Origin: Diorhabda sublineata
Taxonomy: Eukaryota > Arthropoda > Insecta > Coleoptera > Chrysomelidae
Assembly: GCF_026230105.1 (NCBI RefSeq)
Contig: NC_079485.1
Coordinates: 13,524,872-13,588,871 of the forward strand
Direction: 5' to 3'
DNA: 64,000 bases
Program-made: the position numbers and the translations under genes
Notes under the pieces: model-generated
What the model saw: only the letters and a program-made list of their open reading frames with translations
Databases searched by the model: none
What the model was told of the DNA's origin: nothing
Shown here: piece after piece, positions 1 to 11,064 of the stretch
Position numbering within the stretch: position 1 is the stretch's first letter
Layout of the letters: each line of letters begins with the position of its first letter

Positions 1-339
1 TCTAATACTTATTTCATATAGAATTTATGTTTACCACTGAAGAGCCTAAATTATACCGTTAACAAATTTGAAACGAACAAATACAAAACGGTTAGATTCT
101 GATAGTTTCACCACCAAGAACTTGAATATTCTTTTTCCAGATATTACAGTATACGAAATGTAAACCAGAATTCTCGATAAAAAATTGGACCAAATGGAAA
201 ACAGCCGTAGCAATACATTAACGAGGTAAATCAAATCTGTTATTCGTTTTTTAAATTCGAAGAGTGAAATTTATAATCAAATCTAATAGTTTTTCGAATA
301 AATTGCTATTAGTGATTCAATGACTAGAAGACAGGTCAG
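1..339. other. No gene recognised
   Basis: AT-rich sequence with no recognisable coding or repeat structure. The expected next exon of the Dpr gene (minus strand) is not visible here. Confidence 0.5.
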
Positions 340-556
340 ATAATGAAGGACGTGATCAAATGCACGATCTGGACGTCCATTTTGATTACTGGAGAGCAAA
401 TTGACGTAATTGATAAAAAGTTTGAACAAAAATGTAAGTTTACAATTAGTACTGTTGCTGTGGAAGATCTCAAAATTACAAATTCATGAACTTTTCGATA
501 GAAAACTGAAATTTCGAGAGGTTTATCCTCGATGTTTACCTAAAATTTGAGATGCT
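340..556 (+). mobile_element. Mariner transposase N-terminal relic
   Basis: Two frames carry remnants of the DNA-binding part of a mariner transposase: TISTVAVEDLKIT, then IHELFDRKLKFREVYPR, which fits the second helix-turn-helix and the linker that normally precedes the catalytic domain. The relic stops exactly where the left end of the next mariner begins (558), so it appears to have been interrupted by that insertion. The subfamily is unclear. Confidence 0.45.
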
Positions 557-557
557 A

Positions 558-2102
558 TGAAGATGGTCCAAGAAGTAGCTGGCTTGACTTAGAAATGGGG
601 GTAGTAACTTCAAAAATACCACTGTCTATACAGTATATGTTTCAAGTTTAAAGACGCCACGTTGTTTGGTATTTTTTTGACAGCCATCAATAGTGGTCAT
701 CGTTATGTGATCCAATGAAACCTGAACTTGATTCTACTGTGGATGAAACTGCTCCTTCGTTATTAACAGTGAAATATTTGGTAGCAGAGTTTAAACGAGC
801 CTTACGAAGATCAGCATAGTAGTGATCGACCAAATGAGGTGATGATTCCAGAAATCGGAGCTGTATGATCGTCGACTAGAAGTGTGCGAGCTAGCAGACA
901 TAATAGATATTTCAAAAAGTGCAAGTACATCACATAATAACTGAAAAATTTGAATATGAGAAAGCTGTGTGCAAGATGGGTGTGGTGTTTGTTCTCAATG
1001 GACCCAAAACAGCGTCGTGGAGATGTTTCCATCGAGTGTTTCACGGAAATAAAGCAGAAATTTTTGGGCCATTTCATAACCATAGATCAAACGTGAGTCC
1101 ACCACGCCAGAAACCAAATAAAAAAACAATCAAAACAATGGACTAGAAAGGGAGAGCCAACTCCAAAGGAGGAAAACACCGTTCCAACTGCAGACGAGGT
1201 CATGGCGTCGGTTTTTTTGGGAGGGGCGTGGGTTGAAAAAGGAAAAACTATCAACGGCGTGAAGAACAATGGAAACATTATAAACAATGAATACGTCTAT
1301 TAGTATTCTCAAAAATATAAAGAAACGCCATTCCAAGACTTCATGGAGAGATCATTAAACGAGTGTCATCTCTAAGATACCCGGGCACGCTCGTCAACCA
1401 ACAATGCGACCCTAAATCAGATCAAGAATTGAGCAAGCGCGGAAAACTCTGAACAACATGAGGACACTTCTGGTAAACCGCAACCTCAGCCTGGAACTCC
1501 GGACCAGGAAGGTTGGAATATGGATGGGGCCACAGAGAAGAAAGTTGATGGGTTCGAAATGTATCTTGGACGGAACATAAGACAAACATAGAGGTCCTTC
1601 AGAAAATGGGTGAACATAAAGAACTTCTCATAACAATCAAGGAGAGAAAATTGCAGTACCTGGGACATATAATGAGAGGCTAGCGATATGAGATAATAGA
1701 AGAGAAAATCGAAGGAAAACGGTCAGTCGGCCGTGGACAGAAGACTTGCGCAGATGGCCCGGACAGAAATTTTCAGAGCTGCGGTCGTGCGACACTTTCC
1801 ATTTGGATCGCCAACCTCCTTAGGGAGACGGCGTCCTTTATTGCAATAGCCAAAATGATTGAATTAAAGTTTAAATTGCCACTTCATGCATCTTAATCGC
1901 CAGGATCAATGATTCAGTGGACAAGATTTATTCAAAAATGAAGAGGTGATGTTTGCAGCTTATGGTTATTTTGAGGAGCTTGACGATTCTTATTTTAAAA
2001 AAGGTATCGAAGATATTGAAAAGTTTATGGAGCTAAAACGAAGTTACGTTGAAAAATTGTGGGTTTTCTATGTTGGGCCAGGAACTTCTAGGACAATCCT
2101 CG
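558..2102 (+). mobile_element. Mariner element, family A, interrupted copy
   Basis: This is a degenerate mariner closely related to the copy at 42978-44018. The left terminal repeat (from 558, after TA) and the right end (CCTCG at 2098-2102) both align with that copy. In-frame islands include ITEKFEYEKAVCKMG, a WTRKGEPTPKE-like stretch and VPTADEVMASVF. Many stops and frameshifts remain. Alignment with the other copy breaks near 1258 and resumes near 1846 at ATTGCAATAGCCAAAATGA, so about 590 bp is a foreign insertion (see the retrotransposon inside). The element itself landed in an older mariner relic. Confidence 0.75.
1258..1845 (+). mobile_element. Non-LTR retrotransposon ORF2 3' end (RTE-like)
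   Basis: This segment interrupts the mariner around it. Its frames hold the C-terminal region of an endonuclease-reverse transcriptase: SLRYPGTLVNQQCDPKS, LLVNRNLSLELRT, ELLITIKERKLQYLGHIMRG and a terminal IWIANLLRETAS. These are landmarks of a widespread insect retrotransposon family, and the 60.2-kb fragment covers the same region. The 5' truncation is typical of target-primed insertion. Frameshifts and stops are present. The clade label (RTE-like) is tentative. Confidence 0.72.
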
Positions 2103-2904
2103 TGCAGGAGTGACGATTTTCTTCCTCAGATAGTTCCGGGGGATGAAATTTGACATTCATTTACACCGTTTTTTGGAATAGAAAAGGATTTTTTTTATTC
2201 ATATGTCGTAATTTTTTTGTGAATATACTTCAAAGAATTATGAAGGATGTGTTAACACGGTAAGCGTGAAATATAGACTCTTTGTCAATATTGAGATTAC
2301 CTGTATAGTCACATATTTCGTGGCGATAAATTGAAAATCCTGTTTCACTCATTCATCGACTAACAAAATTAATACTCGGACTATAAACTCAACCAAATAA
2401 TTTTTTTCTTATCGATTTTTAATAAATTTTCCGCAGTTTCGTCAGTAGACATTTTGGCAGCTTCTTATCAGGATAATTACTGCAGAAAATTCGATCAGGC
2501 TATTATAAGAAATTTATCGTAAGATTTCAAATAATTCGGGTTAGGCAAACATCTACAGGACGAATAAAGTTTCCATCCAGTTTAGAAACTATGAAATTTC
2601 ATTTCATTTTGTGAATTATATATTGGATTTGTATCAAATGTACGAAATTTGATTATTTTTCAGCGAAGTAGACTACTAGTATTCGAATTTCATGGTTTGT
2701 TCGCTATTGTAAGGCCGATCGCATACGATGCTACTTTTTCTAAACAAAGGTTGCAACCCAGCTGATCTTGCAATAGTTTGGCAACGTCTGACAGCAACGA
2801 ATGAAACTAGTCTGCAATCGGTTGTTCGTGACCATGATTCTGCGGTCGTAGTTGCGTCATTTGATTACTATTTTGTTCTCTTCAATATGAGTGATCAAGA
2901 ACTG

Positions 2905-3325
2905 AACTTCAAATTGGTTTGGTATACGGATGGATCGATAACAGCAGATGGAACTAGAATAGGAGTGTAGAGGTCCAGAACCAAACACTCTGAACATTTG
3001 GGCATCATTAACCAACCATTTTACAAGCAGAAATCTATGCAATTGAGAAATTTGTTCAGTTCAATCTAGAGAGGAACTATCGCAAACTAGAGATCATCAT
3101 CTTGTCCTATAGTCAAGCAGAAATTAGAGCTCTAAGCTACAATATCATAAAATCCAAACTCCAAAATTAAACGAGGTAGATAAGAGAATTAAAATTACCC
3201 TACAATGGATTCCGGGACTCACCGGAGCGAGAGGAAATGAAATAGCTGATAAGCTCGCTAAAATATTTCAGGAGAACAAGAGATCCGAACCACAAGCCAC
3301 AAACCAATGGAAAAAGGAGTGGGAT
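2905..3325 (+). mobile_element. Retrotransposon RNase H domain relic (family N2)
   Basis: The RNase H domain of a non-LTR retrotransposon is readable across several frames: WYTDGSITADGTRIGV (first Asp), a QAEIYAIE-like stretch (Glu), LSYSQAEIRAL, then QWIPGL and RGNEIADKLAK (last Asp). The third catalytic position reads LSYS, whereas the related copy at 16.3 kb reads LSDS, so the Asp has become Tyr. The upstream ORF from 2728 may be further ORF2 sequence but I cannot place it. Confidence 0.75.
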
Positions 3326-3639
3326 TGAGGGATCAGCTCTGTTCCCCAGTAAACCTCAAATTTTTGGGAGAAGTGACGAAACACGAGTACCTACTGAGTA
3401 CTTAGTACTCAAGAAAAGATTCGACAGAGAAAGCATGGCAACAAGTGGCTATAATATTTCTATGAGGGGGCTAACCATTCTAGAATTCTTCCGACATTTG
3501 ATAGAAAGCTATAAACGCTTTATCAGGCCGAGACAGTTCTTGTCCTGCTACGAACAGTATAGAGTTCACATTTTGATTTGGGTATGGATGGATCAGACAT
3601 TCTCTGTGTACCTTGCGTTGTTTGCGGTATTGATAATAA

Positions 3640-4290
3640 TCAATGACGTCTTCCTCATTCGAGTATGAATACATTGATAAATTACGTTTCACTGCTGCAC
3701 CAATTGATTAAGAATCCTATCGAAAGTTTCATTTTGATTGCAAAACCACTGCAAGATCAACTGGTTTTCGTGTCGTATTAAAAAAGCCTGCTAATTGGTT
3801 GAAGAAAGCTCTTTGAAGTCATGGTAAACTGACATCTGACTGATAAACTTTTGTCTACACATTTTTAGTAATTTTTTCTCTCTCTGGACCAGATCTAAGG
3901 TGGGTCTTCAAAGCTAATTTGGCTTCTTAATTGATTTAAACCTGATTCCAAGCAAATAGGGGAATGATTCGTCTTCTGCGATTGGTTTCCCTGATTTTTT
4001 CGAACACTTCTGACATGCAATTACTGCTATATCATTTAGAATTGACCGTTCTTCGTTGCTCCAATGGAACGGTGGCAATAGCTTCAGTTATTTCGATAAA
4101 ACATTTGCTTCGAAGTGTTTCTTCGAGCGGCAACAACTTTTGTTTGATTTGACTAGTCTTGAAAGACCCATACAGTCGATTGTTGGTTAGTTTCGAATCC
4201 ATATGCATAGATCCATAATTCGTCGCTCGTCACGTCTTTCGAAGCACAGCGATTGAATTCTTCACTATTTCTTTGCAACAATCGACACAA
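3640..4290 (-). mobile_element. Mariner relic, family C, copy 1
   Basis: On the minus strand the remains read like a mariner transposase: a FETNQQSTVW-like stretch, VFQDEPNP-like and ATVPLEQRRTVNS, then KKSGKPIAEDES and a C-terminal LNQLVQQ-type segment. Nucleotide alignment links it with copies at 29.57 and 36.55 kb. The stretch containing the second and third catalytic aspartates is badly eroded, and the frame shifts repeatedly. Confidence 0.65.
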
Positions 4291-4313
4291 GATCTTTTTT
4301 AACGATTGTCAAA

Positions 4314-4500
4314 TTATGCAAACAAATCTTTTTGACAGCCAAACGTCCATGTAATATTGAATGTATGCGATATTCGTTTACCGTAATTCTTGTTTTTCAC
4401 AGTAAAAAAAAACGTACGAAGAACATCATCTTTCACGTCATCGCAATAGGTGCATTTAGGTGAATCCCATTTGCCCATCTTGTATCTCAATTTCTTCAAA
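4314..4500 (-). mobile_element. Non-LTR retrotransposon C-terminal Cys motif relic
   Basis: The minus-strand frame contains KMGKWDSPKCTYCDDVKDDV, matching the conserved C-terminal segment (Sx.CxxC...DDVxHTLF type) found after the reverse transcriptase of R1/Loa-like retrotransposons. The open frame that carries it continues rightward into the tandem repeat and is not a gene. Confidence 0.5.
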
Positions 4501-5495
4501 AACTCGAATGAAGAGTAACTACAGTGCCACAATACGTGAACAAAGGAATATTCAAAATATTTTGATTCAAACACTTGAGTGTAAGTAGATAGAGGACGAT
4601 TTAGTATACATTCCAAAGTTTTATTGAATTCTCGTATGAAGTGGAAACGAATCGATAACAAATTAATTTCTCCAAAAACTCGGATGTTAGAATAGATAAA
4701 ACGGAAGTGACTACTGTGCCACAATACTTGAACACTCCTGAGGAAGACTTTCCTGCTGAGGAAGTTGAGGTTATAAATTAAAAAACAACTCAGATTCATA
4801 TAAATATCAAAGATAAGTCTGGGGCTTATCTATGGAAGTCCGGGATGGTTGCAGTCTTCAATTGGATTCCCAATTGTTGGAGTTGAGATGTTTGTTTGTA
4901 GTGTACCGGTTGAGTCCTTTGGGTGTGGTTGCAACTTCAACTTAGCAGCTGTAGAACAGCGAATTAAAAAAAAAATCGTCACAAATTCTCTAGAATCTAC
5001 TTAGATTCAAAAACTTGAGTGTGAATAGGTAGAGGACGATTTAGCATACATTCAGAGGTTTTATTGAATTTCTCGTATGAAGTGGAAACAAAACGTTAAC
5101 AAATTGATTTCTTCAAAAACTCGTTAGAATAGATAAGTCAAAAGTGATTAATGTAACACATTTCGTGAACACTCCTGAGGAAGAGTTTCCTGCCGAGGAA
5201 GTTGAGGTTATAAATTGAAAAACAACTCAGATTGATATAAATGTTGATGATAAGACTGGGACTTATCTATGGAAGTTCGGGTTGGTTGCAGCTCTCAACT
5301 GGATTCCCAGTCGTTGGAGTTGAGTTGAATTTGTTTATATTGTACTGGTTGAGTCCTATAGGTGTTGTTGTAACTCTAACCTAGCAGCTGTATATAAAGA
5401 ATAAAATCGCCACAAATTTTGATTTAAACATTTGAGTGAAGGTAGATAGAGGACGATTTAGCATACATTCCGAAGTTTTATTGAATTTCTCGATA
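4485..5495. repeat. Tandem repeat, unit about 415-445 bp, 2.2 copies
   Basis: Full units begin near 4558 and 5001 and a partial third near 5417, each opening with gattcAAacActTGAGTG-like sequence followed by agGACGATTTAGcATACATT. A shorter preceding piece (4485-4557) repeats the internal aaaaactcg...gccacaata segment. Unit lengths are about 443 and 416 bp. Internal landmarks such as CACTCCTGAGGAAGA and CTATGGAAGT recur in order. The units are well diverged, so the duplication is old. Confidence 0.85.
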
Positions 5496-5729
5496 AGGTT
5501 GGTATTAATCGCTTCCTCCACCTTCCTCTTTTATTTTACCCCTTTTGCTTATTCTATGGTGGTAGGTCTATCCTCTCTTTTTAAGCAAGAAATTTCACTC
5601 ACTGCGTATTTCAAGTGAAAATTAGATTTATAAAGCGAAAAGTAGCAGAAATAACAAAAATCAGGAAGATCTTGAGATATTTTTATGTATAAATAGTGTA
5701 AGTAATATAGGAATGGAAAATCTACTTAC

Positions 5730-5894
5730 TTGACACTCATAAGTGCCGTTATCCCGTTTTTGAACGTATTTGATTTGAAGTGTCCAATCGTCGGAGCCTT
5801 CTGCGTGTAAAATTTGGAAACGTTCGTCGTTGGTGTATGTGAAAACTCCAGAAGAAAGAATGTGCCAATCTCGTCTTCTTACCCACGAGACTTG
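5730..5894 (-). CDS. dpr: Dpr-family gene, exon with C-terminal half of Ig domain 1
   Basis: This 55-codon minus-strand exon completes the first Ig domain of the Dpr-type protein (residues 96-150). It runs from an acceptor (tttccacag at 5895 upward) to a strong GTAAGTAGA donor (5729 downward). It begins QVSWVRRRDWHIL, with the core tryptophan at residue 99, continues with FTYTNDERFQ and DDWTLQIKYVQKRD, and ends TYECQ with the second disulphide cysteine at residue 149. This F/TYT-DERF-WTLQI-RD-G-YECQ pattern is the family signature. A sequon (NGT) sits at residue 144. The donor demands a further exon, which should begin with valine and lead into Ig domain 2. I found no such exon between 1 and 5729, so it is probably outside the window. 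Confidence 0.92.
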
Positions 5895-6062
5895 CTGTGG
5901 AAAAGTAAAAATAAAAGATAAATAATTTCCTCGAACCAGAAAAAACTTTCTAATTAACTAGAACTAGCAAACATCTCAGCAGAATTTATGAATTTTGTTT
6001 ATTTTGGTGGGGCAGTATAAGATTTTCTAAATTGTAAGAGAATTTCTGAAATGTTTGAATTA

Positions 6063-6345
6063 TACAGGGTGTTTCAAAAAAAGGCGATCCCGTCTCCAGG
6101 ATAGATAGTAAACTAGAAAATATTTGGGGTTTGCTCAATAAAAGAAGTTCAAGATAGAGGGCGTTAAAGATAAAAAAATATAAGCATTTTTCACGATTTT
6201 GTCGCAACTAGTGGCAAAAGCTTTTGACACTGTCAATCATAGAATGCGACTGAATAAATTAGGATGAGAGGAAAAGCGAATAATTTAATAATTTTAATAG
6301 AAAAACTTTGTTAATGATAGAAAGCAGAAGGTCGGGATAGCGATT
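6063..6345 (+). mobile_element. TIR-element end plus reverse transcriptase fragment
   Basis: ATACAGGGTGTTTCAAAAAA at about 6062 is the kind of terminus seen on small inverted-repeat elements in this window, but no partner end is visible. From about 6215, the plus-strand frame reads AKAFDTVNHRMRLNKL and then NDRKQKVGI, the block around the first catalytic motif of a non-LTR reverse transcriptase. Both lie in intron 2 of the Dpr gene. Confidence 0.5.
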
Positions 6346-6389
6346 TCCAGAACATATATACAGTCCACATACAAGATACTGTTCCAAAA

Positions 6390-6560
6390 AAAAATCAAGC
6401 TAAAACGGTCACATTTGGCTAAGAAATGTTGTTTCATCAATACAATCCACCAGCTCAAACATCAATGGCTAGATTTAGCTCCCTCGGATTATTTTTTGTT
6501 GCCAGATTTGAAAAAATGGATCGGTGGTCAAAGATTTTCCAACAATGAAGGGTATCGAAC
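6390..6560 (+). mobile_element. Mariner relic, family A, short fragment
   Basis: This aligns with 43670-43905 of the mariner at 42978-44018, from the AAATCAAGC...TTTGGCTAAGAAA block to LPDLKKWIGGQRFSNNE, the motif after the third catalytic Asp. About 65 bp between the two blocks are missing. It lies in intron 2 of the Dpr gene. Confidence 0.7.
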
Positions 6561-7426
6561 TTCTGCGAGCATCCTTGTATACTATATAACCGAATTTCTG
6601 TTGCTTAACGTATTTGAAAATATTTTTGATTTCCCTGAATCAAATTTTGTATTTTCGCCGGTAAAAAATATTGTTAGTCCTTCATAAATATTTATGTTTT
6701 TTTTTCGATTTAAAAAAGAAGTTTTTTTTGTCTGTAGGTTCACCCCATCGCAGAAAGAACGGCGGAATGTTTTTTCCTTCAATGATTCATAGGTAGCAAT
6801 AAATACAAAAAATTGCAACTTCTTTCCTCTGTATTAAATCCATTTTTCAAGTAAAATCTCTCGAATCGAATATGATATTCTTCGAAAGGATGAGGAAGTA
6901 TCATAATGAAGTGATCTTGTTTGTCAGTGTAATTGAATGCAGAAATTCCATTTTATGCCCTTTATATATACATAAGTACACGCTATTTCATATCAAACCA
7001 AAAATTATTTTTCATTTTTATATAGACAATTAAACACACATTATTCCAAGGGCGCAGTTTTTTCTAAATCTCAGAGATCAATCAATCTAGTAATCTGCCT
7101 TTAAATACTTCTACAGTGAAAGAGAGTTTGAGAGAAGGCCTTTTTGGAAGGGTGGCAGTGGAGAAACCTCTTTTAGAACTTCTTCTTCATCGTACGTTAA
7201 GACTTAGTCTTGTGTTTGCGTCAATGGTTGTCTAGGTGCAGCTGGGATGAAGAAGACCAGCTTTCATACCATCTTGTATGTGATCGTCCTGATAGTCCTG
7301 GATGTAATCGGTTTTTCTTCCAATTTTCTTGCAATTTTTGCCAGCCTGTCACCTGACATTTTGTCCAAGTGGTCTCTCCATTTTCTTCACTCTCCACTAC
7401 ATCCCTTATTTCCCTTATTCCATATT

Positions 7427-7690
7427 TTATTTTTCACACCGTAGATGATCTCTTTTGATTCTACACCCTCGTTCACCAGATTTAGTAAACAAAGGTTTAG
7501 TATTTGGTCTTCTTCCGTTTTTTATGGTTCTTCTTCCAAACCCTTCCTCTGCTGCTTCCAATATGTTTGCTCTTAACTTTGCCCATGCCGTTCGACGTCG
7601 TCGCAGTCTTAGATGTTGTTCGCAACTATTTTTCCTCTGAGCCTTTCCTTCCTCGATGGATTTTTTACAGAGTGGTTGCACGACTGCTCG
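7427..7690 (-). mobile_element. Possible RTE-type endonuclease/RT linker relic
   Basis: The minus-strand frame contains WAKLRANILEAAEEGFG, NTKPLFTKSGERGC and basic stretches, resembling the region between the endonuclease and reverse transcriptase of RTE-type elements (lysine-rich, with an NxxPWF-like motif). It could also be a basic host exon, but no convincing splice sites frame it. Confidence 0.3.
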
Positions 7691-7699
7691 TATTTTCGC

Positions 7700-8540
7700 T
7701 CTTCTAGACTGCTAAAATAAAATTTTGCAGTGGACTAAACAATATAAAAAATTTGAAGCATGAAGAATGGGAGAGTGGTTTATGGGATTGATTAAAAGTT
7801 TGAGGTTATTGGGTCTAATAGAATAATTTTTGGCACAGATTAAAGAAAAAAGATGAAGGAGGCTCGGTGATAGCTAGGGAATATTTTGTCGGGAGGGTGG
7901 TTGGAGACTTTGTCAAAATTTAAGTAAGAAAGCTATAAAAATATTAAACGGAAATGTAGTACGATTTTAGTCAGCTCCTGATCGGCAGAAAATACATCTT
8001 CTAGCTCAACAACGATCCCAAGCATTTCTCGAAGCTGTGTAAAAAGTAATTGGTGAGGAAAAATGTACTGAAAGTGATGATTTGGATGTCACAGTCGACA
8101 AACATCAACCTGATTAAGTTGTTTTGGGATAAGGGGATACATCTTTGAAATATATACGAATGGAACAAAATAGAAGACGATTATTGGTCGAAATTGGTAG
8201 ATATAATGCCAAAATTGTGCACCATGATAATGAAAGCAAAAAGAATTTACATCGTTGAATCAAAAATATGTTACAACTGGAGACTGTAGTTTATTATCAC
8301 TTTATTCTTATGTATCAGGCAAGTGGGCGAAATTTTTTGACCAATAAGTCGTGTGATTGATACCTAGATGACGCTGCTATTGTCAAATCCATATGAAGTA
8401 CCAGCTTTCAAAAGTCTCATTGCTTCTCGATAAAAGCTATGGCTTCAAAAGTGTTATCCGGACTCTGCTCCACCAAAAACAACCATTTTTTATGGGTTTA
8501 CTGAATTTGGTCATGTTCACACGTAATAAATCAGATTTTT
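7700..8540. other. Mostly unrecognised intron sequence
   Basis: Intron 2 of the Dpr gene. A coding-like plus-strand piece at 7970-8110 (LLAQQRSQAFLEAV, then TESDDLDVTVDKHQPD after a stop) is not assignable. The rest shows nothing clear. Confidence 0.4.
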
Positions 8541-8900
8541 TTCGCCGATATTCGAGAATAGATGAATCACTTTACTCCTCAATAAAAACGATCATTATCT
8601 GAGTGGACTGCAGCTGGTGAACCCCGTTCGAAGCGTCTTCAGTATTTTGGGATGCGCATGGTATTTTGTTCATCGATTATATCCAAAAGGGAGATACTAT
8701 ATAGAGTTTTTGGATCGTTTGAATGCAAAAATCGAGGAATTTTGAAGAGAAAACCACTGTTTTACCAAGACAATGCACCGATTAAAAAGTCGATGGAAAC
8801 GGTTGGACTGATGGTATTGCTCTGGAAGGAGATTAAATTTATGAATAAAATCGATTTGTGGTGAAAAAATGTGTTTTTTAAAGTTAGATTGATGAGCCAC
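8540..8900 (+). mobile_element. Mariner transposase fragment (family F-like)
   Basis: Plus-strand frames read DESLYSS (first catalytic Asp region), WTAAGEPRSKR, VFWDAHGILFIDYIQKG, YYIEFLDRLNAKIEEF and YQDNAP (second catalytic Asp), then jump to a GLDGIALEGD-like C-terminus. The third-Asp block is deleted and several frameshifts separate the pieces. It resembles the relic at 56.7 kb more than family A. Confidence 0.72.
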
Positions 8901-9300
8901 ATATATAAACATAGAGTAATGCTAAATGTTCATCAAATGAAAATTTACGTAAATAAATTTGACAGAGTTCTCTTAAAAAATAGTGTTGGATCGTACCGAC
9001 AGGAGTTTACGAGGGGTGGTTGAAGTAAAACTAGTACAAAATTATTTTGAAATGATTGTGATTGAATTGGATTTTTTTTAATTTGTTTATCTGATATATT
9101 TATATTTTTAACGAATTGATTGTTGGTTTTAAAAGAAAAACTAATTATTTTTTTAATTTTTAACGTTAATTAAGAATCTACGGAAACTTTATCAAACATA
9201 CAACATTTAATTAACGCTAATGGAACAACAAGATATCATTTCGACTCAAATCTCTTAATGGCGTACGGGCAAACGTTTTTAAGGAAGTAGAAAATACGTT
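8900..9300. other. No gene recognised (Dpr intron 2)
   Basis: AT-rich intron sequence immediately downstream, in transcript order, of the Dpr exon at 9306-9517. No element recognised. Confidence 0.5.
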
Positions 9301-9305
9301 ATTAC

Positions 9306-9517
9306 CTCTGCTCCGGCCAGAGTCCTATCTCCTGTGGTCCTGACGTGGCAATGTAGGTAAGCAGTGGCTCCCAGTTGGACCGTTACGTTAGTGATTGTAT
9401 TATTTTCGGCTCCGGCCATAGCCTCCGCCCTGGAGAACTCCTCGAAATTCGGATACCACAACTGCCGCCATTCTGAATATTTTTGTTGCTGTTGTTGTTG
9501 ATATACATCTTTGCGAG
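9306..9517 (-). CDS. dpr: Dpr-family gene, exon with N-terminal half of Ig domain 1
   Basis: Dpr proteins are neuronal immunoglobulin receptors that pair with DIP proteins through their first Ig domain to specify synaptic partners. On the minus strand this exon lies between an acceptor (ttttccag, just above 9517) and a donor (gtaata, 9305 downward). It encodes protein residues 25-95: a linker with six glutamines (31-36), then NVTVQLGATAYLHC, which carries the first Ig cysteine at residue 81. Two N-glycosylation sequons (NNT at 63, NVT at 68) are visible. The frame is open throughout, enters in phase with the signal-peptide exon and leaves on a codon boundary, matching the next exon. The following intron is 3.4 kb and holds transposon relics. 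I do not assign a specific Dpr paralogue. Confidence 0.85.
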
Positions 9518-9978
9518 CTGGAAAATAAAGAATTTTTCAGGTGTATTCGGTTAGAAGGATGAATTGAACTGATAGACTGAAAGATTGAATTAAGAAAACG
9601 CAGGGTGATAATACCCTGTATGAAGATTGCAGTTTCAATCAAGTCAGCTGTTTTGCGGGATATAGTCTAAAATGTGAGCTCCAAATAATAAGTTTACTGT
9701 AGAGAGACTCTACAGAGTGTCTGGTGAAAATTGAAAATCAAATTCTCATCTTTCTTCCGTTTTTTCCAGGTTTGTTTTACTACACTTATGTTGATGAATG
9801 CATAATATAACAACCAAGTTCTTTTTTTTATTTCAACTAATTTTTGCGTCACTATTGCAAGCTGTTTATGAAAGTCCTCAAAGATTTTCCTCTTTTTTGT
9901 TTTCAGGCTCTCTTTTTGTTTCTTTAGTTTTCTTTTTCCAGTTTCCATGAAATTTTATAATTTTTCATCTTTTTTTGG

Positions 9979-10872
9979 TACTCCATACGAAGAGGTACCC
10001 AAAAATAACCGGAATTATTTTTTAAATGCTATATATTTACAAAACAACCTTATCCCCTTCAAAATACTCTCCATTACGAGTAATACATTTGTTCCACTGT
10101 TCGAAACATTGCTTGAACTCATTTTTAGAGATGGCTGCAAGCTTCTGTCTCGTTCTTTTCTTGATGTCTTGAAATCGGCGTCCCTCCATGCCCATTTTCA
10201 TGCGTGGAAACAAGAAAAAGTTGCATGGAGCCAGGTCAGGAGAGTAAGGTGCATGGGACAGCGGAACCATGTTATTTTTAACCATAAACTGGCTAACAAT
10301 GATGGCTGTGTGTGCAGGTGCGTTATTATGGTGGAAGAACCAGTCACCTGTCTGCTCCAAGATATTCCACTGATTTCAGACAATTGATCAATTGTCTGTT
10401 GATGGTCTGTACGCACAAGCTCTCGAATTCTTTCAACATTTTCATTTATTCGGGCAGTTGATGAACGTCCAGAGCGAGGTTTGTCATCAATTCGACATGT
10501 CACCATTTTTAAATCAATAAGAAAATCACTAACACACTTGAGTTTTCCCCATAGCATTATCTTTGTAAGCAGTTTTCAACATTAAAACAGTTTCAGCAGC
10601 GTTTTTGCCGAGTAGAAAACAAAATTTCACAGTGGCACGTTGTTCACGTTAATTTACCATCATAAAAAAACGAAACAGCAGTGAAACAGCTCTAGCAAAA
10701 ACGGTCATTAATGTCGAACAGAACGTGGTAGGACAACGGCCCGCCCGGCACTGAACTGGCGACGAGTTACGCTAGGCAGGCCCTAGTGGCAGAAATCAGT
10801 ACTACAAAAGCTCCTCCCATGGCAATACTATTCCGGTTACTTTTGGGTACGTCCTCGTATCTTGAGTGGGTA
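9979..10872 (-). mobile_element. Mariner element, family D, internally deleted, with TIRs
   Basis: Both ends are visible: CATACGAAGAGGTACCC on the left and, reverse-complemented, ATACGAGGACGTACCC on the right, each followed by aaaataaccggaat-type sequence, with TA at both flanks (9979-9980, 10871-10872). The minus-strand transposase starts near 10640 with FCFLLGKNAAETVLMLK and HTH residues (IDDKPRSGRS, INENVERIRELV), runs to SEISGISWS, then jumps to WFFHHNNAPAHT and HAPYSPDLAPCNFF. The middle, with the DETW Asp, is deleted. The second and third catalytic positions read Asn (HHNN, PCNF) instead of Asp, so this copy is inactive. Confidence 0.9.
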
Positions 10873-11064
10873 ATTCTTTTGGAGAGCATAATAAATTTGG
10901 AAATATCTACATGTTTGAGTCCACCAATTTTTTGTAGAGAATCGCACACTAATTTTTGGCCTAAAAGTGATTCTTCTTCTACAATTCAAACCAAAATCTC
11001 CTTATTGACAGAAAAATCTCACTCTGCTGTCATATTGCCGTGAGAAATTATTAGAAGAAGTTGT

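Noticed and set aside
4314..4799. 161-codon minus-strand ORF as a gene
   Set aside because: Only its last third has family features (a retrotransposon C-terminal Cys motif); the rest lies in a tandem repeat unit.
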